Assembly: GCA_027083475.1 (NCBI GenBank)
Contig: JALWON010000351.1
Span: forward strand, 1 to 13,244
DNA length: 13,244 nt
From: Sulfurimonas sp.
GTDB taxonomy: Bacteria > Campylobacterota > Campylobacteria > Campylobacterales > Sulfurimonadaceae
Direction of reading: 5' to 3'
A model generated the notes under the pieces. The model ran no database searches. It worked only from the letters and a program-made list of their open reading frames with translations, and was not told the origin of the DNA. The stretch's first letter is position 1, and each line of letters opens with the position of its first letter. A program made the position numbers and the translations under genes. Positions 1 through 6,695 of the stretch are shown here, piece by piece.

Positions 1-451
1 ACAACAAAAAAGACCACCGAAGCAACGAGAAAAAGATGTGATAGAGTATGCTTCTATTGCTGATAGAACAAAAGCTTTTATTACCGATATGTTTATGATT
101 TATATTCCTATTTTATACATTATTACCTATCTTGTCTTAGATGGAAAAGATGCTTTTCAGGCTTCTACTTTGGCACCATTTTTTGGTGTATTTTCTTATG
201 GCTTTGTGTATACATTTTTACTGTATAAGTTTGCACAGACACCGGGAAAAAAGGCTTATCTTATGGAAGTTGTTGATGTGCATACCCATAAGAAGATAGG
301 TTATTTGCAAGCATGGCTGCGTTTTGTAGGGTTTTTGTTTTCGGCAACATTTGTGATTGGTTTGATTTTTCCTTTTTACCGAAAAGATAAACGAAGCCTA
401 CACGATTTACTTGCTGGAACAATAGTCATTGTGACTAAAGGGCACATCTAA
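1..451 (+). CDS. RDD family membrane protein, 5' end outside window
   Basis: The frame is already open at the first base (readable from base 2 as QQKRPPKQREKDVIEYASIADR), so the true start very probably lies upstream. A GTG at 38 is possible but has no convincing ribosome binding site, and the ATG at 36 runs straight into TGA. The visible protein has the RDD-domain signs: an Arg and an Asp in the first helix region (ADRTKAFITDMF), a hydrophobic segment (MFMIYIPILYIITYLVL), a second (FFGVFSYGFVYTFLLYKF), the motif TPGKKAYLMEVVD, a third hydrophobic stretch, and the late Asp in SLHDLLAGT. RDD proteins are small integral inner-membrane proteins; their functions are mostly unknown, and a few are linked to ion transport. 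The last codons and the stop lie inside the left arm of the large inverted repeat, so the C-terminal GHI may be supplied by that element. Confidence 0.85.
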   Translation, partial: QQKRPPKQREKDVIEYASIADRTKAFITDMFMIYIPILYIITYLVLDGKDAFQASTLAPFFGVFSYGFVYTFLLYKFAQTPGKKAYLMEVVDVHTHKKIGYLQAWLRFVGFLFSATFVIGLIFPFYRKDKRSLHDLLAGTIVIVTKGHI

Positions 452-614
452 AAACCCTAGTACCTCTGTGTTACCCGTAGGGAGGGATAAAAAAAGCGAT
501 CTTGCACAAAACTTTTCATCGCCATAGCTATGCGGCTATGACTCATAAAAGCTTTTGCACAATCTCATCTTTTTTTCTTCCCTCTGAGAGGTACTAGGGT
601 TTTTAGAGGTGCCC
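440..614. repeat. Long intergenic hairpin, MITE/REP-like element
   Basis: The outer arms 440-467 and 587-614 are inverted copies of 28 bases with one mismatch (core CCCTAGTACCTCT versus AGAGGTACTAGGG). The sequence between them is also an imperfect inverted repeat. For example, TTGCACAAAACTTTT on the left faces AAAAGCTTTTGCACAA on the right, and A/G-rich AGGGAGGGATAAAAAAA faces TTTTTTTCTTCCCT. The centre is a perfect 10-bp palindrome (CATAGCTATG, 523-532), so the whole 175 bp can fold as one long stem. It contains no ORF. It fills most of the 213-base gap between the RDD gene and moaA. It could be a non-autonomous palindromic mobile element, a terminator for the RDD gene, or both. No second copy was seen in this window. 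Confidence 0.8.
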
Positions 615-629
615 TAAAGCTTAAAGCTG

Positions 630-659
630 TATAATTTCATGAAAATACTATACAGGAGA
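630..659 (+). promoter_or_regulatory. Promoter -10 and RBS of moaA-queE-queD
   Basis: A consensus TATAAT lies at 630-635 within GCTGTATAAT, followed by a strong ribosome binding site AGGAGAG (654-660) a few bases before the moaA ATG at 665. No good -35 hexamer is visible, which is usual in Campylobacterota. The predicted transcript would start near 642 and have a leader of about 22 nt. The same GCTGTATAAT string precedes mqnA. Confidence 0.6.
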
Positions 660-664
660 GTGCA

Positions 665-1630
665 ATGCTCATAGACAGCTACGATAGAGTTGTTGATTAT
701 TTGCGGGTTTCAGTGACAGAACGCTGTAACTTTCGATGCCAATACTGTATGCCTGAAAAGCCTTTTTCTTGGGTGCCAAAAGAGAATCTTCTCTCTTTTG
801 AAGAACTTTTTGAATTTATGAAAGTTGCCATTGATGAGGGGATTAAAAAAATCCGTATCACCGGTGGTGAACCTCTTTTACGTGAAGATTTAGATAAATT
901 TATTAAGATGATTTATGATTACGCTCCCGCTATTGACCTTGCAATGACTACCAATGCTTTTTTACTCAAAGGCACAGCCCAAAGACTTAAAGATGCAGGA
1001 CTTAAACGCATCAATGTCAGCATAGATACACTCAAACCACAAGTGGCACAAGAGATTGCAGGTAAAGATGTTTTAAAAAATGTTTTAGAGGGTGTTGAAG
1101 AAGCTCGTAAAGTTGGGCTCAAAGTAAAAGTGAACATGGTCCCGATGAAAACGGTCAATTTCGATGAGATTATTGAGGTTCTTGAGTATTGTAAAGAGCG
1201 AGATATGAGTATCCGTTTTATAGAGTACATGGAAAACAAGTTTGCTAAAGCGGGGATTGCAGGAGTGAAATCTCAAGAACTTTTAGCAGTACTTTCGCAA
1301 AAATACAACTTTAGAGATGAGGGCTTTGATGGTGCTTCGCCTTCGCATTACTATGTGATGGATGATGGGTACCGATTTGGAATTATAGAGCCGTATGAGG
1401 ATGACTTTTGTAAACAGTGTAACCGCATACGTTTGACTGCTGAGGGGCATCTCATTCCTTGTTTATACTTTGATGAGGCGATGAGTATTGCCGAGTCTGT
1501 CAAGCGTGGTGACATTAAAACTGCTGCACTTGTTTTAAAAGAGGTTGTGCGCACTAAACCTGAAAAAAACCGTTGGGGTGGGGAGGATGATGAAGTTTCC
1601 TCTCGTGCATTTTATGAGACAGGCGGGTAA
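665..1630 (+). CDS. moaA: GTP 3',8-cyclase MoaA
   Basis: Radical-SAM enzyme that converts GTP to 3',8-cyclo-7,8-dihydro-GTP, the first step of molybdopterin synthesis, together with MoaC (not in this window). The N-terminal SAM cluster is CNFRCQYC (Cys21, Cys25, Cys28). The GGEP motif follows at 67-70. The C-terminal substrate-binding cluster is Cys249-x2-Cys252-x13-Cys266, within CKQCNRIRLTAEG. The protein ends in Gly-Gly as MoaA should, and its 321 residues are the usual length. The ATG at 665 has a strong SD sequence. It is the first gene of a plus-strand operon: queE starts 4 bases after its stop. The other Moco genes lie nearby on the opposite strand, downstream of queD. Confidence 0.96.
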   Translation: MLIDSYDRVVDYLRVSVTERCNFRCQYCMPEKPFSWVPKENLLSFEELFEFMKVAIDEGIKKIRITGGEPLLREDLDKFIKMIYDYAPAIDLAMTTNAFLLKGTAQRLKDAGLKRINVSIDTLKPQVAQEIAGKDVLKNVLEGVEEARKVGLKVKVNMVPMKTVNFDEIIEVLEYCKERDMSIRFIEYMENKFAKAGIAGVKSQELLAVLSQKYNFRDEGFDGASPSHYYVMDDGYRFGIIEPYEDDFCKQCNRIRLTAEGHLIPCLYFDEAMSIAESVKRGDIKTAALVLKEVVRTKPEKNRWGGEDDEVSSRAFYETGG

Positions 1631-1634
1631 GTAG

Positions 1635-2393
1635 TTGCTGTATTTGGTAGAACATTTTTACTCTATCCAAGGTGAAGGCAAACGCATGGGAACTCCCTCA
1701 CTTTTTTTTCGCTTTGGTGGGTGCAATATGCGCTGCGAAGGTTTTGCTTGTAGTGAGCGAGCAGCAGATGGCACAGAAGTTTTGGGATGTGATACTGTTT
1801 ATGCTGTCAATAAAGAGCATTTTGCACATTCATGGATACCTATTCGTAAAAGTGAAGAACTTTTAAATGTTTTTGCTCTGTATGAGTTACCAGAGGGGGT
1901 TGATGTAGTTCTCACAGGTGGGGAACCGCTTATTTATGCAGAGAATGCAATTTTTATTGCATTTTTAGAGGCATTGCATGCTCGTGGGCATCAGATTACT
2001 TTTGAGACTAATGGCTCTTTAGGGGTTGATTTTCAAAAGTATCCCATCTATAAAGAGTGTATTTTTGCACTCTCTGTGAAACTCTCAAACTCATTAGAAG
2101 CTTTGAGTAAACGTGTCCGTGGTGAGGTGATTTACTCGCTTGCCTCTGAGGCGAAGGATGCTTTTTTTAAATTTAGTATTGATGCTGATTCTATTGGTTT
2201 GGGGCTTGAAGCAGAGATTGATGAGATATGTTTGCATGCACCAAAAACAAAAGTTTACTGTATGCCTTTGGGGGGTACAAAAGCACAAATTGAAGCCAAT
2301 ACTGAGCCACTCATAGAATTTTGCAAGGCAAAAGGGTATAACTTTAGCGATCGATTGCATATCCGTATTTGGGATGCAAATAAAGGAGTTTAG
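1635..2393 (+). CDS. queE: 7-carboxy-7-deazaguanine synthase QueE
   Basis: Radical-SAM enzyme that turns 6-carboxy-tetrahydropterin into 7-carboxy-7-deazaguanine in preQ0/queuosine synthesis. The N-terminus carries the QueE signature (FYSIQGEGKRMGTPSLFFRFGGCN). The first cluster cysteines are Cys30 and Cys34. The third is probably Cys52 in GCDT rather than the nearby Cys39, giving an expanded C-x3-C-x17-C loop instead of the classical CX3CX2C; variant QueE clusters are known. The GGEP motif appears as LTGGEPLIY. The start is a TTG at 1635, chosen because it keeps the conserved MLYLVEHFYSIQGEG; a weak GGCGGG serves as SD. It sits 4 bases after moaA and its TAG is immediately followed by the queD ATG, so it is surely co-transcribed. 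Length 252 aa. Confidence 0.92.
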   Translation: MLYLVEHFYSIQGEGKRMGTPSLFFRFGGCNMRCEGFACSERAADGTEVLGCDTVYAVNKEHFAHSWIPIRKSEELLNVFALYELPEGVDVVLTGGEPLIYAENAIFIAFLEALHARGHQITFETNGSLGVDFQKYPIYKECIFALSVKLSNSLEALSKRVRGEVIYSLASEAKDAFFKFSIDADSIGLGLEAEIDEICLHAPKTKVYCMPLGGTKAQIEANTEPLIEFCKAKGYNFSDRLHIRIWDANKGV

Positions 2394-2975
2394 ATGATTA
2401 TACGCAAAGAGTTTAAGTTTGAAAATGCACATATAGTTCGAGGGTGTTCCTCTGTGAAATGCCGTAGTTCTCTCCACGGACACTCCTATAAAATTGAGCT
2501 TTTATTTGAATCAAATTTTTTAGACAATGGTCAGATGGTCTATGATTTTGGACTGATGAAGCAAAATATGAAAGCCCTTGTAGAGAGTTTTGACCATGCA
2601 ATCACTCTATGGAGTGGTGATGGTGAAAAATATGTTACAGATATGAAAGCCCACTCTGATAGATGGGTACAACTCCCTGTCTCTCCCTCAGCAGAACAGT
2701 TTTCACGTGTTCTATTTGTAATGATAGATAAGCTATTAGAGCTCACCTCTACAGTCAATGGTGAAAAAGAGGTCAAAATGCACTCTGTCATCGTGCACGA
2801 AACTGCTACAGGGTATGCACAAGCTTTTAGAGAAGATGCTTACTCGCAAAATATGGGGGTTATTGAGCTTGAAGAGATTATCTTTTCTGAAGAAGTAAGA
2901 AACGATTGGGAGGATAGAGAACTTTTTGAGAAAATAAAACGCAAGGAGTCTTTTGTAAATCCACTGAGTGTTTAG
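2394..2975 (+). CDS. queD: 6-carboxy-5,6,7,8-tetrahydropterin synthase QueD
   Basis: Converts dihydroneopterin triphosphate into 6-carboxytetrahydropterin, the substrate of QueE; cytosolic, zinc dependent, T-fold family (PTPS-like). Zinc ligands His13, His28 and His30 are seen in ENAHIVRG and LHGHSYK. The catalytic Cys is probably Cys23 just before the HGH, with catalytic-site His68 in SFDHAITLW and the late His-Glu pair in VHETATGYAQ (135-136). At 193 aa it is much longer than compact QueD proteins of about 120 aa. The extra length comes from an insertion around residues 74-125 and an acidic/basic C-terminal tail. The ATG follows the queE stop directly, with AAAGGAG as SD inside the end of queE. 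Its 3' end overlaps the opposing moeA by 4 bases. Confidence 0.92.
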   Translation: MIIRKEFKFENAHIVRGCSSVKCRSSLHGHSYKIELLFESNFLDNGQMVYDFGLMKQNMKALVESFDHAITLWSGDGEKYVTDMKAHSDRWVQLPVSPSAEQFSRVLFVMIDKLLELTSTVNGEKEVKMHSVIVHETATGYAQAFREDAYSQNMGVIELEEIIFSEEVRNDWEDRELFEKIKRKESFVNPLSV

Positions 2976-4189
2976 GTGCTCACCAAATTCACAAAATGAC
3001 TCGAAGTAAAGTTGAATTTTGTAGAGATAATTTTAACATTTGCTTCTGCGTTTAAGATACTGCATGCTTCATCTATCATAATGTAGGCATTTGCATAGGC
3101 AAGTGGAGAAATCATTCCCGGTGCAAAATGCTCACACACTACAAAGTACTCGCCATCATAAACTCCTGGAACGATGGAGCGACGACCTGCACGGAGTTTA
3201 TACTCATGTTTCATTTTAGCCTGAATAGGGCGGATAAACTTTGCTTTTGTCCCACTCATGGCATGGATGATACTCTGTCCAAAGAGTTCAAAGTTAATAG
3301 CGGCTGCAAGAGGATTTCCTGGGAGATTTAAAATAATGGTTTCTCCAACTTTTCCAAATGTTGTTGGTTTTCCAGGTTTGATGTCCACTTTGTCAAAAAG
3401 TATTTCATAACCAAAATCTCCAAAGGCTTCTTTCGTAAAATCAGCATCACCGACACTCACACCTCCTGAAGTGATGACAAGGTCACACTCTAAGGCACTC
3501 TGTATATGGGCTTTGATGTCAAGCAGGGTGTCTTGTGCTGTACCAATAAACTCTACCTCACAGCCTAGCTCCTGTGCACGAGCTAAAAGGGTAGGGGTGT
3601 TTGTGTTGTAGAGTTGATACTCTGTGACTTGTTCAAAGTGCATTTTGAGTTCATTCCCTGAAGCAAAGAGGGCAACACGAGGTTTTTTATGGACTTTAAT
3701 GTGACTGATGCCTTGAGAAGCTAAAAGTGTAATTTGGTGTGCATCAATTTTATCGCCACGATGCAAAAGAATTTGCCCTTTTTTAATATCTTCTCCGCTG
3801 AGTCTAATGTGTTTGGAGAGGGTAAGGTTATGAGGGAGTGTTACACCTGTTGGTGTGGGTGAAGTCTCCTCTATGGGAACAATACACTGTGTTCCCATAG
3901 GGATGCGAGCACCCGTCATGATTTTAATAGCCTGCATCTCTTCAAGAACTTCTTGAGAATTATCGCCAGCAAAAATGGTATGATTGACATGCACTTCTTT
4001 CCCTCCATCAGCGACTTTCACGGCATACCCATCCATGGCAGAGTTATCGTAAGGGGGGAGATTATGTGTTGCTGTGATATTTTCTGCGAGAATATATCCT
4101 AATGCCTCTTCGATAGGAATAATTTTGATGGACTTTGGTTTTGTGTTGGTGTATATGAGTTCAAGGGCATGTTCAATAGAGATTGCCAT
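2972..4189 (-). CDS. moeA: Molybdopterin molybdenumtransferase MoeA, canonical paralogue
   Basis: MoeA inserts molybdate into adenylylated molybdopterin to make active Moco. Canonical motifs are all present: PPYDNSAMDGYAV (45-57, with the key Asp53), RLSGEDI (129-135), ASGNEL (176-181), SGGVSVGDADF (241-251), the lysine pair in DKVDIKPGKP (Lys267 and Lys271) and LPGNPLA (289-295). The C-terminal domain follows. Length 405 aa is normal. It is the last gene of the leftward operon, 3 bases after the upstream 182-aa gene, with AAGGAA as SD. Its TAA overlaps the queD TAG in convergent orientation. Of the two MoeA proteins here this one keeps every motif, so it is the better candidate for the molybdenum-inserting housekeeping enzyme; that is an inference. 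Confidence 0.93.
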   Translation of the reverse strand: MAISIEHALELIYTNTKPKSIKIIPIEEALGYILAENITATHNLPPYDNSAMDGYAVKVADGGKEVHVNHTIFAGDNSQEVLEEMQAIKIMTGARIPMGTQCIVPIEETSPTPTGVTLPHNLTLSKHIRLSGEDIKKGQILLHRGDKIDAHQITLLASQGISHIKVHKKPRVALFASGNELKMHFEQVTEYQLYNTNTPTLLARAQELGCEVEFIGTAQDTLLDIKAHIQSALECDLVITSGGVSVGDADFTKEAFGDFGYEILFDKVDIKPGKPTTFGKVGETIILNLPGNPLAAAINFELFGQSIIHAMSGTKAKFIRPIQAKMKHEYKLRAGRRSIVPGVYDGEYFVVCEHFAPGMISPLAYANAYIMIDEACSILNAEANVKIISTKFNFTSSHFVNLVST

Positions 4190-4192
4190 AGG

Positions 4193-4741
4193 TTAGTTCC
4201 TTGCTGCGTTTAAGGCGAGTTGTGCCATGTGTTGTAAGTGATTTGCTATATCTGATTGCTCATCTATTGCTTTTTTAAGTTGCGTGATAAAATACTCTTG
4301 TGTTCTTACATCTGCAATGTTAAAAGTGTATAAAACCCATTCAGGGTTGAGAGCAATTTTTTCATTATTGTGAGAGAGGGTAAAGTTTCTATAAAGATTA
4401 ATATCTGTGCTAGAGAGTAAAGCTAAAACTTCACTATAAAAAGGGGGCACTTCATAATTGATGAGCTCTTTGAGTGTCTCTTGGGGGATGCTTACATCAC
4501 TCTCTTCAAGCCCATTTTGCCCAATGATAAGGGCATCTCCTAAAAGGAGTTGTTCGCCTAAAAAATAGGCTTGTTTTTTTTCACTCAAGGCATTGGCATC
4601 AGTAAAAATAAGATGTTTTTGCAGCGTTGTAATTTCATCAATTAAAATAGAGTGAAAAAAACTATAGGTTGTGTTGGCTTTCATCTCTATGTCAAGTGTT
4701 TGTATCTCCTGTGTGGCAGGTGAAATTGCAAAAGCTTGCAT
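4193..4741 (-). CDS. Unknown protein between two moeA genes
   Basis: This 182-aa cytosolic protein has no signal peptide or membrane segment and I do not recognise it with certainty. The N-terminal half (MQAFAISPATQEIQTLDI, a central stretch ending HLIFTDANAL, then LGDALIIG) resembles the pattern of small DUF3846-like domains, where a strand-rich unit ends in a Gly-x-Ala-hydrophobic-Gly turn; this is a weak, by-eye likeness. The C-terminal half is mixed, ending in a predicted long helix (residues about 145-180) rich in Gln, Leu and Ala. Its start overlaps the stop of the upstream moeA by one base (TAATG), and the next moeA begins 3 bases after its own stop. Such coupling implies joint expression and perhaps a role with MoeA or a molybdoenzyme, but no activity can be assigned. 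Confidence 0.85.
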   Translation of the reverse strand: MQAFAISPATQEIQTLDIEMKANTTYSFFHSILIDEITTLQKHLIFTDANALSEKKQAYFLGEQLLLGDALIIGQNGLEESDVSIPQETLKELINYEVPPFYSEVLALLSSTDINLYRNFTLSHNNEKIALNPEWVLYTFNIADVRTQEYFITQLKKAIDEQSDIANHLQHMAQLALNAARN

Positions 4742-5952
4742 TAGAAATTCTCGAGCAAGATGACATTGACAAAAGTCCCTGCTTCTAAAAATTTATCTTC
4801 CTCTCCTGCAACCATGAGAGCACTTTTGTGGAGCATATTGGTAAGAATGGCGGAACTACCGATGATTTTATCTTGAAAATTGACAAAGTACTCGCCATCT
4901 TCAACAACAACATTGCAGGCAGTAAACTCTGTGAAGCGGCTGCGTTTTTTAAAGTCCTCTTGCAGTTTTGCAGCGACTTGTTTAAATGGTTTTTCTTTTC
5001 CAAGCATTTTAGCAATGAGGGGAAGGGCATACAAAATAGCTGTGACTGTTGAAGAGTAGGCAAACCCTGGAAGTGCTAAGATAAATTTACTTTGCATTTG
5101 TGCCACTAAAAGATGACGCCCTGGTTTAATACCCACTCCTTTGTAAACGACTTCTGCACCCAAACGCGGGACAATATCTTTGACAAAGTCATAGTCTCCA
5201 ACACTCACTCCCCCTGTACTTACCAAAATGTCTGCGTTTGCTAAGGCATTCTCAAAGGTGTGCATGATGGCATCACGATTATCTGGAGCCGTACCGAGTT
5301 GAATAACCTCTGCTCCAGCTTGTTCAAATAGTGCTGCTAGAGTGTAGTTGTTAGAGCTGCGAATTTGTGCGGGGTTATCACTATTTTCTCCAAGATCTAA
5401 AATCTCACTCCCAGTAGCGATGACGGCAACACGGGGGCGGATAGCAACTTTTACCATGACTTGATTGAGCCCTGCCATAACACCAATCTCTGCAAAACCG
5501 ATTTTTGTTCCCTTTTTGATGAGTGTTTGTCCGGCTCTATAACCCTCTCCAATAGGACGTACAGAAAAGCCAAGTGGCACTACTTCGTTAATAGTGATTT
5601 TTCCATCAGCATAAGTGACATTTTCAATCGGAATGAGGGTGTCTGCACCATTTGGCATCATAGAACCTGTAAATGTTTTAATACACTCTCCCTCTTGCAG
5701 GAGACGTGTTTCATCATGTCCAGCAGGGTTGTCTCCTAGAACAGTCAGCTCTTTTTTGGACAAATCTGTATGTTTCACCGCATAACCATCCATAGAAGCG
5801 GTTGGAAACTGCGGGTCGTTAAACTCTGCGACAATGTCCTCAAATAAAACACGACCAAGAGAAGCATTGAGTGCGACTCTTTCGTATCTGCTCGAATTTA
5901 CATCCAGTAAATCCAACATATTTTGACTCGTTTCATACGATATAAAATCCAC
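4741..5952 (-). CDS. moeA: MoeA paralogue with diverged active-site motifs
   Basis: Clear MoeA/Cnx1E-fold protein of 403 aa: FPTASMDGYAVK (49-60), FTGSMMPNGADTLIPIE (94-110), ATGSEIL (179-185) and STGGVSVGDYDF (245-256) are all conserved. Two motifs of domain III differ from the family norm. KGVGIKPGRH (271-280) stands where KxxxKPGKP is expected, so the first lysine is shifted by one position. LPGFAYS (294-300) replaces LPGNP. It may be specialised, for example for tungsten or for a particular enzyme, or be a partner of the other MoeA; this is inference. The start is GTG at 5952, supported by AAGGAT upstream and an in-frame stop two codons before it. It lies 10 bases after moaE and overlaps the next gene by one base. 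Confidence 0.88.
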   Translation of the reverse strand: MDFISYETSQNMLDLLDVNSSRYERVALNASLGRVLFEDIVAEFNDPQFPTASMDGYAVKHTDLSKKELTVLGDNPAGHDETRLLQEGECIKTFTGSMMPNGADTLIPIENVTYADGKITINEVVPLGFSVRPIGEGYRAGQTLIKKGTKIGFAEIGVMAGLNQVMVKVAIRPRVAVIATGSEILDLGENSDNPAQIRSSNNYTLAALFEQAGAEVIQLGTAPDNRDAIMHTFENALANADILVSTGGVSVGDYDFVKDIVPRLGAEVVYKGVGIKPGRHLLVAQMQSKFILALPGFAYSSTVTAILYALPLIAKMLGKEKPFKQVAAKLQEDFKKRSRFTEFTACNVVVEDGEYFVNFQDKIIGSSAILTNMLHKSALMVAGEEDKFLEAGTFVNVILLENF

Positions 5953-5962
5953 ATCTTATCCT

Positions 5963-6403
5963 TTATTGTGCAAGTAGTCCACTGCCTTTGATAGCAGTTG
6001 AACGCTCAAGTGCATAGCGGCGATTCCCATCTTTTAAGTCATATTTCCAGATAGGGGCGGAGGCTTTAAAATCTTCTACAAATGCATCGATAAACTCTAA
6101 GGCAACTCTGCGTTTTGGTGAAAATACAGCGGCAATATAAGAAGACTCATGTAAAAGGACATCGCCTCTTGAGTGTGCCATTTTGATGATAGCTCCCTTT
6201 TCGTGTGCTTTTTTCTGCCAAGTGGCAAACCAAGAGTTGAGGATGGGTTCATAAATGTCAAAACTGAGCCCATCAATGCCATCTTCGCTTCGTACTGTCC
6301 CTATAAAGGGGATGTATGCACCATAGTTACTCTGTGCCTCTTGTGTATACCAATCTGCTAAAATTTTAGGTACATTGAGCGCACCATCATATAAGTAGAG
6401 CAT
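5963..6403 (-). CDS. moaE: Molybdopterin synthase catalytic subunit MoaE
   Basis: Large subunit of molybdopterin synthase. With thiocarboxylated MoaD it adds the dithiolene sulfurs to cyclic pyranopterin monophosphate. Visible family motifs: GAYIPFIGTVRSEDG (28-42), LSFDIYEP (46-53) in place of the usual L-x-Y-E-A-Y-E, HSRG (77-80) for the usual HRxG, and FKASAPIWKYDL (112-123), which carries both active-site lysines (Lys113 and Lys120). Length 146 aa is normal. It starts 3 bases after moaD; the two glycine codons that end moaD (GGTGGT) also supply an SD-like GGTGG. Second gene of the moaD-moaE-moeA operon. Confidence 0.93.
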   Translation of the reverse strand: MLYLYDGALNVPKILADWYTQEAQSNYGAYIPFIGTVRSEDGIDGLSFDIYEPILNSWFATWQKKAHEKGAIIKMAHSRGDVLLHESSYIAAVFSPKRRVALEFIDAFVEDFKASAPIWKYDLKDGNRRYALERSTAIKGSGLLAQ

Positions 6404-6406
6404 AGA

Positions 6407-6628
6407 TTAACCACCACAAACAGGAGGTAAAAGAGAGATTTTATCTCCATCTTTGAGGGAACCCTCTAAAGAAGAGATGAGGGTGTCATTGAGTGCAACT
6501 GCAGAGTTTGTGAGCCATTCATGCAGGCTTTCATCTGCTTGTAAAATTGCTGCGAGTTGGCTCAAGTCTGTAATCTCTAACTCAAGGGCATCTTTTTGTA
6601 TCGGTCCTAAAAATTCAACACGTACCAT
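6407..6628 (-). CDS. moaD: Molybdopterin synthase sulfur carrier subunit MoaD
   Basis: Small ubiquitin-fold protein whose C-terminal glycine is adenylylated and thiocarboxylated, then donates sulfur inside the MoaD-MoaE complex. The 73 residues begin MVRVEFLGPI and end in LLPPVCGG, with the obligatory Gly-Gly tail; the NSAVALND and DGDKISLLPPV segments are typical. It is the first gene of the leftward Moco operon. The activating enzyme MoeB is not in the window. ATG at 6628 has AAGG about 11 bases upstream. Confidence 0.93.
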   Translation of the reverse strand: MVRVEFLGPIQKDALELEITDLSQLAAILQADESLHEWLTNSAVALNDTLISSLEGSLKDGDKISLLPPVCGG

Positions 6629-6656
6629 CTGTATAACCTTTATAATAAGTAATGCA

Positions 6657-6662
6657 ATTATA
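6657..6662 (-). promoter_or_regulatory. Probable -10 box of the moaD operon
   Basis: On the minus strand TATAAT reads at 6662-6657, which would start transcription near 6650 with a leader of about 22 nt before the moaD ATG at 6628. There is no clear -35. It lies within the 67-base divergent region shared with mqnA. Confidence 0.45.
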
Positions 6663-6683
6663 TCTAAGATAAGTTAAGTGCTG

Positions 6684-6689
6684 TATAAT
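6684..6689 (+). promoter_or_regulatory. -10 box of mqnA, giving a leaderless mRNA
   Basis: A consensus TATAAT within GCTGTATAAT ends 6 bases before the mqnA ATG at 6696. With the usual spacing the transcript would begin at or within a base or two of that A. No ribosome binding site is present between the box and the ATG. Confidence 0.55.
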
Positions 6690-6695
6690 CACACT

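Noticed and set aside
919..1239. Minus-strand 106-codon frame within moaA
   Set aside because: It lies wholly opposite moaA, which has complete catalytic motifs, and encodes a Ser/Thr-rich sequence without family likeness.
4828..5052. Plus-strand 74-codon frame opposite the diverged moeA
   Set aside because: Antisense shadow with no SD, no recognisable domain and full overlap with a well supported gene.
6420..6430. AGGAGGT on the plus strand as a ribosome binding site
   Set aside because: It is the complement of the moaD codons for LLPPV and no plausible plus-strand gene starts after it.
6678..6695. GTG start giving mqnA six more residues (MLYNHT)
   Set aside because: It would place the TATAAT inside the coding sequence, has no SD, and the conserved protein begins at the ATG 6696 with IFGKIEYLN.
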